Notes: generated from the sequence alone by a model not told the origin. 64,000 nucleotides of DNA from Plantactinospora endophytica (GCF_016862915.1 NZ_BONW01000016.1:310001-374000), one strand, 5' to 3'; positions 1 through 9,643 are shown, counted from the stretch's first letter. Translations and numbers: made by a program.

Positions 1-3000
1 CCGGGGCCGGTGGCGTGCTCGGCGTCCGGTACGCCCCGGCGGACTGCACCCCGTCGACCCTGCCGCCGGTGCAGGGCAACGGGAAACGCTGCTTCCCGGT
101 CCGCTGGACGCCGCAGGGCGGCCAGACGTTCGACGACTGGTTCCACCGGTACGTCGTGGAGACCGTCTCCGAGGTCGACCGGGTCGGCGGCAACCGGACG
201 CAGTTCACCAACTACGACTACGAGGGCGCGGCGGCCTGGGCGTACCGGGACGACCCGCTGGTCAAGCCGGAGTACCGCACCTGGTCGCAGTGGCGCGGGT
301 ACGAGAAGGTGCGGGTGCGCCGGGGTGACCCGCAGGATCCCGGCAGCCCGGCGCAGTCCAGCACCCGCTACCACTACTTCCGGGGCATGGGCGGCAGGCC
401 GGTCGTCGACTCCCAGGGCGTCTCGCACGACGACCCCGAGCAACTCGCCGGCTTCCTCCGCGAGGAGATCACCTACAACGGGGTCGACGCCTCGGGCGTG
501 GACGGACCGGTGGTCAGCGGCGAGATCAACGATCCGTGGCAGCGCGGCCCGACGGCCGTGCAGGGCTCGGCAAAGGCGTACCAGGTGCAGGTCGGCAGGA
601 CGGCCACCCGGACCGCGCTCGGCGTCGGCGCCACCGGCGGCTGGCGGCGGACCGAGACGGTGACCACCTTCGAGAACGACCACGGCACGCCGGTCAGCGT
701 GGACGAGCGCGGTGACCTGTCGACGAACACCGACGACCGGTGCACCCGCACCAGCTACGCCCGGAACACCGACCGCTGGATGCTGGTCACCGCGAGTCGG
801 GTGTGGACGATGGGGGTGCCCTGCGGCACCGAGCCGGTACTGCCCGACCACGCGATCTCGGACGTGCTTACCTACTACGACGGCGGCGAGCTGGGCGCCG
901 CGCCCTCGGCCGGCAACGTGACAAAGGTCGAGGAGCTTTCCGGGTACGCGGACGGCGAGCCGAGCTACGTCACCACGGCCCGTACGGTCTACGACCGGTA
1001 CGGCCGGGCGACCGAGGCGTACGACGCGCTCGACAACGTGACCCGCACCGAATATCTTCCGGCGACCGGGCTGCCGAACACGACGGTGTCGACCAACGCG
1101 CTCGGCCACCGGAGCACCACCACGCTGGAGCCGGCCTGGAACCTGCCGGTGACCGTGGTGGACGCCAACGACCGGCGTACCGACATCGGCTACGACGCGC
1201 TGGGCCGGGTGACCGGGGTGTGGCTGCCCGGCCGGTCCCGGGCGGCCAACCAGGGCCCGCAGCACCGCTACGACTACGACCTGCGCGACGACCGGGCCAC
1301 CTCGGTCGCCACCGGCACGCTGCGGGCCAACGGCAACTACGTCACCAGCTACGCGCTCTTCGACGGGTTCCTCCGGGCCCGGCAGACCCAGGCACCGAGC
1401 TGGGGCGGCGGCCGGGCGGTCACCGACACCTACCACGACGCGCGGGGACTGGTGGTCAGGACCAACAACCTGTACAAGACCGACGCGACCGCGCCCGGCG
1501 GCACGCTGCTGACCCCGGTCGACGAGACGCTGATCCCGAGCCAGACGGTGCACCGGTACGACGGTGCGGGCCGGGTGGTCCGGTCGGCGCTGGAGAAGTT
1601 CAACCAGGAGATGTGGGCCACCGTCACCACGTACCACGGTGACCATGTCGAGGTGACGCCGCCGAGCGGCGGGACACCGACGGCGACCTACACCGACGCG
1701 CTGGGGCAGACCACCGAGCTGCGGCAGTTCGGTGCCGCCAGGCCGGAGGGCGAATACCGGTCCACCCGGTACCGGTACACCGGGGCCGGTGACCTGGCCG
1801 TGCTGGTCGACCCCGCCGGCAACGAGTGGCGCTACCGCTACGACCTGCGCCGCCGGCCGGTCGAGGCGGTGGACCCGGACAAGGGCCGGACCCGGACGAC
1901 GTACGACCTGCTGGGCCGGAAGACGACCAGCACGGACGCCCGGGGTCAGGTGGTGGCCACCAGCTACGACGCGCTCGGTCGGCGTACCGCCACCCACCAG
2001 GACTCGCCGACCGGGCCGAAGCTGTCCGGCTGGGTCTACGACACCGTGGCCAAGGGTCAGCTCGCCTCGGCCACCCGGTACGTCGGCACCGACGCCTACA
2101 CCAGCACGGTCACCGGCTACGACCCCGGCTACCGCCCGACGGCCGTCACGCTGACCGTCCCCGCAGCCCAAGGCGCGCTGGCCGGCAGCTACGAGACGAC
2201 CATGACCTACCGGGTCGACGGCAGTCCCGCCTCGGTCGGGCTGCCCCCGCTCGGCGACCTGACCGAGCGCGAGACGGTCGTCTACACCTACGACGACCTC
2301 GGCGCGCTGAGCACCGTCGCCGGCACGGAGAAGTACGTCAACAAGACCGTCTACAGCGAGTTCGGCGAACCGGCGCAGTACTGGTTCGGCGAGCCCGAGA
2401 ACCCGCAACTGTGGCACTCGCTCTACTACGGCCAGGCGACCCGACGGCTGGACCGGTCCCTCGTGGAGCGGGAGACGTCCGGTGCCGCCGTCGACGACAC
2501 CGGCTACACCTACGACCCGGCCGGGAACATCACCGCCCGCGACGGCAGTACCGCCGGCAGCACCCGTGATCTCCAGTGCCTCCGGTACGACGCCTTCCGG
2601 CAGCTCACCGACGCCTGGACGGCCGGCGCGAACTGCTCCGGCCAGCCCGGCAGCTCGATCGGCGGCCCGGCCCCGTACTGGTCGAGCTACCGCTACGACA
2701 GCATCGGCAACCGTACCCGGGAGGTCCGGCACGGCCTCGGCGGTGCCGCCGACACCGTGCACACCAGCAGCTATCCCACTCCCGGTGCCGACGCCGTACG
2801 CCCGCACGCCGCGACCGGCGTCGCGGTCTCCGGTCCGGCCGGGGCGCGCAGCTACAGCTACCGGCACGACGCCGCCGGCAACACGGTACGCCGGCAGGGT
2901 GCCGACGCCGACCAGACCATCGGCTGGAGCCCGGACGGCCTGATGACCTCGGTGACCGTCGGCGGCACGAGCACCAGCCGGACCTACACCCCGGACGCCG

Positions 3001-4283
3001 AACTGCTGGTCAGCCGGGACTCCACCAGCGCGACCCTCTACCTGCCGAGCGGGCAGGTCCGGCTGGACACCGCTACCGGCAAGCTCTCCGGCACCCGTTA
3101 CTACCGACACGGAAAGGTCGACGTGGCGAGCCGGACCAGCGCCGGGGTCGACTTCCTCGTGCACGACCACCACGGCACCACCGACCTCGCCGTCGACGCC
3201 GGCACACTCGCGGCGACCAAACGGCGCTTCGACCCGTTCGGCGCCCCGCGCGGCGCCCGGCCGGCGGGCTGGCCCGGTGACCGGGGCTTCGTCGACGGCA
3301 CCACCGAGGGAAGCACCGGGCTGACCCGGCTCGGCGTCCGCGACTACGACCCGGCGACCGGCACCTTCCTCTCGGTCGACCAGGTCCTCGATCCGGCCAA
3401 CCCGATGCAGTTGAACGCCTACGGGTACGGCTTCAACAACCCGGTCACGTTCAGCGACCCGTCCGGGCTGGCCCCGTGTTCCGGCCCGGACGGCATCGAC
3501 TGTGGTCACAAGGTGAGCAAGCAGGGCTTCGGCGACCAGCGGGATCCGGCGAACTACCAGCGGTGGCGGTCGTACCGACAGCGGTGGCGGGACAACTCGA
3601 AGGCGGCGCAGACCAGGGCGGTCGAACGCTGGTGGCGGCAGACCGGGCGGGACCTGCGGCGTGGCGACGTACGGTGTGCCGACGGTGCGCGGCAGTGCCC
3701 GCCGGCCGCCGGCGAGCCGGCAAAGCGGGCGGCCCGGGAGGCGCTGCGGGCTGCCGAGGAGATCCGGAAGATCCAGGAGATGGGCAGGCCCGGGAACTGG
3801 TCGGGCGCGCTCTGCGTCAGCGGCGACGTGCAGGCCGGTGTCGGCCGGTCGCACGAGATGTGCCTGGCCGTGGACGGCAAGGGGATCGGGTGGACCACGG
3901 GCACGAAGACGTACTTCGGCGCGGGCAGCGCGGTCAGCGGCAACGTCGGCGTCAAGGGTGCCAACACGGACATCCCGGGACTGGCCGGCGGCGAGACGGC
4001 GGTGGGCGGGGACGTGAAGCTCGGCAACTACGAGGGCGGCGTCGAGGTGGCGGTCAGCGACGACCGTACGGTCTCCGTCGGGGTGTCGGGCGGACCGAGC
4101 TTCGGCGAACGGGGCGTCTCCGTGTACGGCGGGCGCGGCCACTCGGAGAGCGGCTACTACGCGCAGTGGAACCAGGGACCGACCCCGGTCCAGTCCTATC
4201 TGGACTATGCCGACTGCCTCGACACCGGGGGCGCGGCCTCCTGCGCGGTCAGCGTGTCGGGGGCCGGCGCGGGTTCGGACTGA
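1..4283 (+). CDS. RHS/YD-repeat protein, 5'-truncated by window edge
   Basis: The frame is open at the left edge, so the start and roughly the first 680 residues lie outside. The visible ~1425 residues carry many YD repeats (GYDALGR, YDLLGRK, YRYDSIGNRTR types). They end in the RHS-associated core (LGVRDYDPATGTFLSVDQ, then NPVTFSDPSG) near 3330-3470. The part seen aligns along its length with the RHS gene at 31039-37269 (same YRTWS-WRGY and GFLREE-TYNG blocks), so the two are paralogues. After the core comes a different ~270-residue tip: a basic, Arg-rich helical stretch, then a Gly/Val-rich segment that looks beta-rich. RHS proteins form a hollow shell that encapsulates a C-terminal tip, often a toxin. 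I do not recognise this tip, and no immunity-like gene follows; the next gene is on the other strand. Confidence 0.9.
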   Translation, partial: GAGGVLGVRYAPADCTPSTLPPVQGNGKRCFPVRWTPQGGQTFDDWFHRYVVETVSEVDRVGGNRTQFTNYDYEGAAAWAYRDDPLVKPEYRTWSQWRGYEKVRVRRGDPQDPGSPAQSSTRYHYFRGMGGRPVVDSQGVSHDDPEQLAGFLREEITYNGVDASGVDGPVVSGEINDPWQRGPTAVQGSAKAYQVQVGRTATRTALGVGATGGWRRTETVTTFENDHGTPVSVDERGDLSTNTDDRCTRTSYARNTDRWMLVTASRVWTMGVPCGTEPVLPDHAISDVLTYYDGGELGAAPSAGNVTKVEELSGYADGEPSYVTTARTVYDRYGRATEAYDALDNVTRTEYLPATGLPNTTVSTNALGHRSTTTLEPAWNLPVTVVDANDRRTDIGYDALGRVTGVWLPGRSRAANQGPQHRYDYDLRDDRATSVATGTLRANGNYVTSYALFDGFLRARQTQAPSWGGGRAVTDTYHDARGLVVRTNNLYKTDATAPGGTLLTPVDETLIPSQTVHRYDGAGRVVRSALEKFNQEMWATVTTYHGDHVEVTPPSGGTPTATYTDALGQTTELRQFGAARPEGEYRSTRYRYTGAGDLAVLVDPAGNEWRYRYDLRRRPVEAVDPDKGRTRTTYDLLGRKTTSTDARGQVVATSYDALGRRTATHQDSPTGPKLSGWVYDTVAKGQLASATRYVGTDAYTSTVTGYDPGYRPTAVTLTVPAAQGALAGSYETTMTYRVDGSPASVGLPPLGDLTERETVVYTYDDLGALSTVAGTEKYVNKTVYSEFGEPAQYWFGEPENPQLWHSLYYGQATRRLDRSLVERETSGAAVDDTGYTYDPAGNITARDGSTAGSTRDLQCLRYDAFRQLTDAWTAGANCSGQPGSSIGGPAPYWSSYRYDSIGNRTREVRHGLGGAADTVHTSSYPTPGADAVRPHAATGVAVSGPAGARSYSYRHDAAGNTVRRQGADADQTIGWSPDGLMTSVTVGGTSTSRTYTPDAELLVSRDSTSATLYLPSGQVRLDTATGKLSGTRYYRHGKVDVASRTSAGVDFLVHDHHGTTDLAVDAGTLAATKRRFDPFGAPRGARPAGWPGDRGFVDGTTEGSTGLTRLGVRDYDPATGTFLSVDQVLDPANPMQLNAYGYGFNNPVTFSDPSGLAPCSGPDGIDCGHKVSKQGFGDQRDPANYQRWRSYRQRWRDNSKAAQTRAVERWWRQTGRDLRRGDVRCADGARQCPPAAGEPAKRAAREALRAAEEIRKIQEMGRPGNWSGALCVSGDVQAGVGRSHEMCLAVDGKGIGWTTGTKTYFGAGSAVSGNVGVKGANTDIPGLAGGETAVGGDVKLGNYEGGVEVAVSDDRTVSVGVSGGPSFGERGVSVYGGRGHSESGYYAQWNQGPTPVQSYLDYADCLDTGGAASCAVSVSGAGAGSD

Positions 4284-4312
4284 GCCGGACCGGCGTACGG
4301 GTTCGCGGAGTC

Positions 4313-4353
4313 CGGGCGTCCCGCCCTCGCGGTGCCGAGGTGCGGGACGCCCG
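4313..4353. terminator. Convergent hairpin terminator after the first RHS gene
   Basis: A perfect 12-bp inverted repeat (CGGGCGTCCCGC at 4313-4324 and its complement at 4342-4353, 17-nt loop) lies between the stop of the RHS gene and the stop of the oppositely oriented oxidoreductase. It can serve both strands. There is no U-tract, as is usual in high-GC actinomycetes. Confidence 0.6.
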
Positions 4354-4383
4354 CAGGTCCGACAGACCGGGACGCGGCGTCGG

Positions 4384-5433
4384 TCAGCCGAAGGCCGGCA
4401 TCAACTCGTCGTGGATCAGGCGTAGCTGGCTGTCGACGTCGGCGACCCCGGGTACGTCGCGGCCGGTGAAGGCCCGCACCAGGCTGGCGTCGGTGATGGC
4501 GCAGATCATGTGGTTGACCCCGGTGGGCGCGATGTCCCGCTCGATCTTCGCCCGTACCTCGTCCGGAGTGCCGGCCAGGGAGAGCTTCTCGGTGATCTCC
4601 GGAGTGGTCAGCTCGATGCCCCGGGCGAGGTCGCCCTTTGCGATGGCATCGACGATCGGCGCCATCTCCCCGGGGTGGACGCCGTTGCGTTCGAGTTGTT
4701 CGGCGGGCATCGCCGAGGCGTACAGCCCGACCATGCTCCGGGCCGCTTCCCTGGCCGCGGCCGGGTCCGGTCCGACCGCGAAGACGACCCACGCGCCGAT
4801 GTCCAGGGACCGCCAGTCCCGGCCCGCGCGTTCCGCACCGATCCGGAAGTGCTCGACCGCGTACTCGTACGCGCCGCGCGAGTAGCTGAGCGCGTGGTGC
4901 ACCCCGTCGGAGAGTTCACCGGCCGCCTGGAACGACTTCGGCCCCCGCATCGCCCCGATCTTGACCGGCAGGTGCCGCTGCACCGGGCGGGCGAAGGTGA
5001 ACAGGCCGTCGTACGAGTAGAACTCGCCGTCCCGGGTGATGGTCCCCTCGTCCAGCAGCGTGCGGACGACCCCGACCGCCTCCCTGACCCGGCTGAGCGG
5101 CTTGGTGGTGGTCCAGTCGATCTTGTATTGGGCCAGTACGCCGAAGTTGCCGCTGCCCAGCACGACCTCGGCGCGACCGTCGGTGAGTTCGTCCAGGGTC
5201 GCGGCGGCCTGCGCGATCAGGCTCGGTTCGCGCAGCGTGACGGCGGACACGCTCGGGCCCATCCGGATCCGCGAGGTCTGCGCCGCGGCGGCGGCGAACA
5301 GCAGCCACATGTCCTTGTGCCACGGCTCGTCCGCCGCGTAGACGGCGTGGAAGCCGAGTTCGTCCGCCAACCTGATCGAGGCCAGCGACTCGCCGAGCGG
5401 ATAGTCGGGGAGCATGGCGTAGCTGAACTTCAT
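4384..5433 (-). CDS. LLM-class F420-dependent oxidoreductase
   Basis: 349 residues, the usual size for the bacterial luciferase-like monooxygenase family (TIM barrel). The N-terminus MKFSYAMLPDYPL, the segment RIRMGPSVSAVTLREPSLIAQAAATLDEL and the GSGNFG motif at the phosphate-binding position resemble the F420-dependent branch (Mer/FGD-like). This branch transfers hydride between reduced F420 and a small organic substrate in the cytoplasm. The substrate cannot be told from sequence. ATG start with AGGAGG 8 nt upstream. Transcribed alone and convergent with the first RHS gene. An FMN-dependent alkanal monooxygenase is the alternative, less likely in an F420-producing actinomycete. Confidence 0.85.
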   Translation of the reverse strand: MKFSYAMLPDYPLGESLASIRLADELGFHAVYAADEPWHKDMWLLFAAAAAQTSRIRMGPSVSAVTLREPSLIAQAAATLDELTDGRAEVVLGSGNFGVLAQYKIDWTTTKPLSRVREAVGVVRTLLDEGTITRDGEFYSYDGLFTFARPVQRHLPVKIGAMRGPKSFQAAGELSDGVHHALSYSRGAYEYAVEHFRIGAERAGRDWRSLDIGAWVVFAVGPDPAAAREAARSMVGLYASAMPAEQLERNGVHPGEMAPIVDAIAKGDLARGIELTTPEITEKLSLAGTPDEVRAKIERDIAPTGVNHMICAITDASLVRAFTGRDVPGVADVDSQLRLIHDELMPAFG

Positions 5434-5539
5434 GGTGGTGCCTCCTGACCGTGGGCGTCACAGGTAGGGGGAAGCAGAGCAGTTGAAGTAGGTGCCATTC
5501 ACCCCTTACTAGCATGACTGGGGTCGATGTGTCGATAAT

Positions 5540-6988
5540 TCACACCTGGGTACGCGTCCACTGCTGGTTGGTGCCGCTGCCGCAGGCGTACTGGGCGATG
5601 TCGGTGCCGTCGGCGGTGCCGCCGCTGACCACGTCGAGACACTTGCCGCTGTGCCGGGCGCGCAACTGGAAGTAGCTGCCGGTGGCGACCCACTGCCACT
5701 GCTGGTTGGTCCCGCCGCCGCAGGTGTACTGGATGACGTTCGCGCTGTCGGCGGTCGACGCGGATGCCACGTCGAGACACTTGCCGCTGTTCTGGTTGAC
5801 GATCCGGACGTAGCCGCTGCCGGCGTCCTGGAACTCCCACTTCTGGTTCCCGCCGCCGTTCCAGGCGTACTGCTTGACCTCCGCGTTGTTCGCCGTGGAG
5901 TTGCCGACCACGTCCACGACCCTGCCACTGTGCCGGGCGGTGATCCGGTGGTAGGGCGGCGCCTGGCCGGTGATCGTGCCGGTGGCGGCGTCGATGGTGA
6001 TCGACGGGTACCAGTTCAGGCTCATGCTGGTGCTGGAGGGGAAGGTGATCGGCAGCCAGACGTACTGCGAGTCGTTGACGGGCCCGTTCCAGGCGCCGGC
6101 CCAGCGGTCGCCCAGGTAGAGGTAGCTGGTGGTGGAGCTGCCCTGGATCGGGAGTACGAACGTCGGCTGGGACCGGAACGTGGTCGAGTCGCCGACGTTG
6201 GTCCAGCCGGTCCAGGGTCCGGAGATGCTCGACGCGGTGGCGTACCTGGCCTGGTTGGGGTTCCATCCGGTCGCCGCCGAGGTGAGCAGGAAGTACGTGC
6301 TGCCCCGCTTGAACATCGCGGGCGCCTCCCGGTGGGCGTCGTTCCAGAAGTTGCCGACCAGGGTGGAGATGTTGAGGAAGTCCGCCGTGAGCCGGTAGAT
6401 GTGCAGGTCGTAGTTCTCGTCGGCGGCCGAGATCATGTACGCGGTGCCGTTGTCGTTGTAGAGCGTGATGTCCCGGGACATGTGCTGGCCGAGCGGCCGG
6501 AAGCTGCCGTGGTAGGTGTAGTTGCCGTCGACGGTGGCCGACGAGGCGACGGCGGCGCGGGCCTCGCCGTAGTCGGACCCGTTCTCCTTGTGCATCCACA
6601 TCACGTACCGGCCGGTGCTGGCGTTGTAGACGACCTTCGGCCGCTCGATGTTGGCGACCTGTAGCTCGGACGCGGACGACTGGGTGAGGACGTTGCCGCG
6701 GAACTCCCAGTCGCGCAGGTTGGTGGAGCGGTACACCGAGACCGCCCGGAACGTGTTGTCCGGGTTGCGGTTCTCGCCGAACCAGTAGTAGTGGTCGCCG
6801 ACCTTGAGCATGCCGCCGCCGTGGGCCTGGAGCAGGTTGCCGCTGGTGTCCCTGAACTGGGTGCCGTTGGTGATGGTGACCGGTGCCGCCTGAGCGGGCG
6901 TGCCCGTCCCGGCCACCGCCGTCATGGTCGCCGCTGCGGTGACGGCGAGCGACAGCCCGAGCGATAGGAACCGCCTGTTCCTGATCAC
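5540..6988 (-). CDS. Secreted GH43 (exo-beta-1,3-galactanase-like) with C-terminal ricin-type lectin domain
   Basis: The start is GTG at 6988, preceded by GAGGA, because it opens directly onto a signal peptide (VIRNRRFLSLGLSLAV... cleavage near AQAAP). The open frame continues upstream but codes for non-signal sequence. The mature protein begins with a five-bladed beta-propeller fold of the GH43_24 type (LLQAHGGGMLKVGDHYYWFGENR, ANIERPKVVYN, HREAPAMFKRGSTYFLLTS). This subfamily trims beta-1,3-galactan backbones of arabinogalactan. The last ~130 residues are a beta-trefoil CBM13/ricin B domain with three Q-x-W repeats (NQKWEF, NQQWQW, NQQWTR) and HSGKCLDV blocks. It acts outside the cell on plant polysaccharide. 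Monocistronic; the upstream motif of the sugar regulon at 10-19 kb is absent here. Subfamily assignment is from memory of motifs. Confidence 0.87.
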   Translation of the reverse strand: MIRNRRFLSLGLSLAVTAAATMTAVAGTGTPAQAAPVTITNGTQFRDTSGNLLQAHGGGMLKVGDHYYWFGENRNPDNTFRAVSVYRSTNLRDWEFRGNVLTQSSASELQVANIERPKVVYNASTGRYVMWMHKENGSDYGEARAAVASSATVDGNYTYHGSFRPLGQHMSRDITLYNDNGTAYMISAADENYDLHIYRLTADFLNISTLVGNFWNDAHREAPAMFKRGSTYFLLTSAATGWNPNQARYATASSISGPWTGWTNVGDSTTFRSQPTFVLPIQGSSTTSYLYLGDRWAGAWNGPVNDSQYVWLPITFPSSTSMSLNWYPSITIDAATGTITGQAPPYHRITARHSGRVVDVVGNSTANNAEVKQYAWNGGGNQKWEFQDAGSGYVRIVNQNSGKCLDVASASTADSANVIQYTCGGGTNQQWQWVATGSYFQLRARHSGKCLDVVSGGTADGTDIAQYACGSGTNQQWTRTQV

Positions 6989-7299
6989 CTTTCTGTCCTC
7001 TCTGTTCGGTCCTGCGCGATCGCGCGTGGGCGGACGGGCCCGCTGGTGCCGCCCTGGCGCACCGCCGACCCGGCTCTCGGGCGATGTCGCCGGCCTCCGG
7101 CAGGCCAACCCTCCGGACCGCAGGTGGTGGTGGTCCGGCACCATCTTGGTAGTCGAGGGTGCGGCGACGCGCCAGATCTCGAACAGATTCATACACGGAC
7201 ATCAATTAATGAACATCGGCGGTTGCGGCGGGCCGTGGCGCCGGTACTAGGATTCTCTGCCCGGTGCGGTGCGGCGGACGACCGCCGAGACCGGGGAGG
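6989..7299. other. Intergenic region upstream of the GH43 gene
   Basis: 311 bp with no convincing gene. It must hold the GH43 promoter. The only AT-rich patch, 7188-7216, contains a short imperfect inverted repeat (TTCAT ... ATGAA, 16 nt apart) that could be a regulator site; evidence is weak. The rest is plain GC-rich sequence. Confidence 0.4.
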
Positions 7300-7731
7300 T
7301 CAGCAGACCCAGCAGTAGACCGAGCCTCCGGCCCGGACGGCGCTCACCGACAGCGCCGCCACCTCGCCGACGAGGTCGTGGGCCAGTTCCTCCTCGATGG
7401 TCTCGCCCTCCTCGGCCCGCAGCCGGATCCACTGCTCCGCCGTGGTGGCGAGGGTCCGGTCGTCGGCCTCGGCCAACGCCGTGGTGAGCGCGGGGGACGC
7501 GACCAGCACGAGCGGGCCCTCCCCGTCGCCGACCACCACGTCCTGCTCCCCGTCGCTGATGACGTCGTCGAGGCTCCGATTCGTCAGGACGCTCTCCCAC
7601 TTCTCCAGGGTGGACCAGACGTCGAAGTTGCCGTACTCCGCCGTTTCGAACTCGTCCCCCGGCCCGCCCTCGCCGACGCCGGCCGCGACGGTGTGGTCGG
7701 CGGCGACGAAGAACGTGATTATCTTGCTCAT
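7300..7731 (-). CDS. Hypothetical small acidic protein
   Basis: 143 residues from ATG 7731 (MSKIITFFVAADHTVAAGV). Not recognised as a named family. The protein is acidic with a predicted mixed alpha/beta start and a helical middle (TLEKWESVLTNRSLDDVI, TTAEQWIRLRAEEGETIEEELAHDLVGEVAAL). It ends in the short tail GSVYCWVC with two cysteines. No signal peptide or membrane segment. Chosen over longer in-frame extensions because the upstream frame is Arg/Ala-rich shadow sequence of the dehydrogenase gene. Stands alone, 62 bp after the 7794 gene on the same strand, so it could be the last gene of that operon. Confidence 0.7.
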   Translation of the reverse strand: MSKIITFFVAADHTVAAGVGEGGPGDEFETAEYGNFDVWSTLEKWESVLTNRSLDDVISDGEQDVVVGDGEGPLVLVASPALTTALAEADDRTLATTAEQWIRLRAEEGETIEEELAHDLVGEVAALSVSAVRAGGSVYCWVC

Positions 7732-7793
7732 CCGGCGATGGTAGGCGGCCCGTCCGTCACTTCCGTGCTCCGAGCCGCACCGGGCGGCCGGCG

Positions 7794-8783
7794 TCAGTCC
7801 GGGAGTTGCGCGGCGAGCAGCTCCGCGTAACTCAGGTTGGCGTGCAGGGTGCGACCCGCGTTGTGCGGGGTGTGTACGACGTTGTGCCGGCCGAGCAGCG
7901 GGTCGTCGAGCGGCAGCGGCTCGACGTCGAAGACGTCGGCGGCGAGACTCAGCTCGTCGGCGAGTACCCGGCGGCGCAGTTCCGGCACGTCGCAGATGGT
8001 CGCGCGGGTGACCAGCACGACGAGGCAGCCCTTCGGCAGGGCCCGGACGTGCTCGGCGGTGACCAGCCCCTCGGTGCCGGAATTCAACGGCACCATCGGG
8101 GCGAAGATCTCCGCGTCGGCGAGCAGCCGCGTCAGGTGCCACTCCCGGCGCGCGCCGGACCGGTGGAACGACGGCTCGGTCGCGTACGGGTCCCAGGCGG
8201 CGACGTCCGCACCGAGCATGTGCGTCCAACTGGCGTACCGGCTGGCGATGTTGCCGGCGCCGACGATCCGGACCCGCTTGCCGGCGACCGTGCCGTGGCT
8301 GAACGCGGGATCGTCGCCGAACTGCCCGTACGCGTACTGCCAGGGCGAGTCGTCGGAGACGATGGCGGCGTGCTGCTGCGGGATCCGGCGCAGTCCGCAG
8401 ATCGTGAGGCCGAGGGCGTACTCCGCGACGGACTGTGCCCAGTATCCCTCGGACGGCTGCCGGAGCCGACGCACACCGTGCCGCCCGAGCCGCTCGTCGA
8501 GCTCCGCCGACGGCGGCCACGAGTCGGCGACGAACGCCTCGGCGAGCGCCGGCAGCCCGTCGAGGTCGGCGTCGGTCGGCTCGACCCCGAGCGAGAACAG
8601 CCGTTCGACGGTGTCCGGGTCGGCGCCGCCCGCGCCGACGGCCGCCGGCAGTGCTACGACCTCGGTGGTCGACAGCCGGGTGAACGAGACGTCGGTGCGG
8701 GGTCGGAGCAGCCGGTGCAGGTGGTCGGCCACGAACGGCCAGGACCGTTCGAAGTCGGGGTGCACCACGATCGCTGTCTTCAT
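7794..8783 (-). CDS. D-isomer-specific 2-hydroxyacid dehydrogenase family protein
   Basis: 329 residues. NAD-binding Rossmann motif in VRIVGAGNIASRYASW, and the expected catalytic residues of the family: Arg in LVTRATICD, Glu in DVFDVEPLPLDD, His in VVHTPHNAGRT. These enzymes interconvert 2-keto and 2-hydroxy acids with NAD(P)H. The start ATG overlaps the stop of the PmoA-like gene (ATGA, 8780-8783) and is preceded by GGAGAGG, so the two are translationally coupled. Third gene of the unit led by the Gfo/Idh gene (10760) and by the shared promoter motif at 10814-10850. Its likely job is a redox step on a sugar acid; the substrate is unknown. Confidence 0.85.
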   Translation of the reverse strand: MKTAIVVHPDFERSWPFVADHLHRLLRPRTDVSFTRLSTTEVVALPAAVGAGGADPDTVERLFSLGVEPTDADLDGLPALAEAFVADSWPPSAELDERLGRHGVRRLRQPSEGYWAQSVAEYALGLTICGLRRIPQQHAAIVSDDSPWQYAYGQFGDDPAFSHGTVAGKRVRIVGAGNIASRYASWTHMLGADVAAWDPYATEPSFHRSGARREWHLTRLLADAEIFAPMVPLNSGTEGLVTAEHVRALPKGCLVVLVTRATICDVPELRRRVLADELSLAADVFDVEPLPLDDPLLGRHNVVHTPHNAGRTLHANLSYAELLAAQLPD

Positions 8784-9643
8784 GCCGCCTCTCCGGGTAC
8801 CGCCGTCGTGAACGCCTGCCACGCCTGCTCGATCTCCGGCGTTCCGACCGGGGCGCCGAAGACCACGACGTTGTGGTGGAACCGCCGTTCCTGCCCGGCG
8901 GGGAGCTGCCAGGCGCCGCCGATGCTGGGACTCGGGCCGACCCCGAGTTCGTTGTCGATCCGCCACGGCACCGGATGGCGGAAGTTGCCGGGATGGTCCA
9001 TCACGACGACCAGCGGCGGATCGTCGTCCGGGCCGGCGTCGAGCAGCGGCATCCGCACCGCCACCCACCGCGCGGGCTGCTGCTCGGCCTCCGTACCGGC
9101 CTGCCCCTCGCTGTTGTACGCCGTGCCGCCGGACTCGGGCCGGTAGGGCATCCGCAGGAACAGCCCGCCGTACGGGTACCGACCGAACGTCAGGTCCCGG
9201 GCCGCCCGGAATCCGAGGGCGAGCCCGAGTTCGTAGCGGTCCCCGTGGTCGGTGAGCGTCCACGCCTGCGTCTCGTGCAGCAGCGGCTCACCGCCCGGGG
9301 CGCGCAGCTCGGTGCGTACCTCCCAGCTCGCCCGGTTGCCTTCGGTGGACGGCTCGCCGGCCAGCACCGGGTGGAACGTGCCGTCCCGCAGGTGCTTGGA
9401 ATGCAGACCCTCGTGCCAGAAACCGACACCGTTGACGTCGTTGAGGCCGACGGAGAGGCCGTGCTGCCACGGGTGGTGGTCCGGCGCGTCCTCGGTGACG
9501 GTGCCGACCCCGGTCGGCGAGACGATCGGATGGATGTAGGGCCGGGTGTGCGGTCGCGCCTGCTGGGTCAGGATGGGTGTGCCGGATCCGGCCCGGAACA
9601 CCCGGACCAGGCCCAGCTCCTCGTGCACGGTCAGGTCAGGCAT
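8780..9643 (-). CDS. PmoA-like protein (DUF6807)
   Basis: 287 residues. The blocks TRPYIHPIVSPTG, DHHPWQHGLSVG, NDVNGVGFWHEG and VVMDHPGNFRHPVPWRI are those of the family annotated as methane oxygenase PmoA-like, now DUF6807. It is unrelated to true particulate methane monooxygenase. Family members commonly sit beside Gfo/Idh oxidoreductases and ThuA-like proteins in glycoside-oxidation loci, as here. The His-rich motifs suggest a metal or sugar site (inference). Its ATG (GGAGG 9 nt upstream) lies 8 bp inside the end of the Gfo/Idh gene and its stop overlaps the next start, so all three genes are coupled. Confidence 0.8.
   Translation of the reverse strand: MPDLTVHEELGLVRVFRAGSGTPILTQQARPHTRPYIHPIVSPTGVGTVTEDAPDHHPWQHGLSVGLNDVNGVGFWHEGLHSKHLRDGTFHPVLAGEPSTEGNRASWEVRTELRAPGGEPLLHETQAWTLTDHGDRYELGLALGFRAARDLTFGRYPYGGLFLRMPYRPESGGTAYNSEGQAGTEAEQQPARWVAVRMPLLDAGPDDDPPLVVVMDHPGNFRHPVPWRIDNELGVGPSPSIGGAWQLPAGQERRFHHNVVVFGAPVGTPEIEQAWQAFTTAVPGEAA

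Noticed and set aside
8780-9643. True particulate methane monooxygenase subunit
   Set aside because: The PmoA name is historical for this soluble family. There are no membrane helices and no pmoB/pmoC partners.
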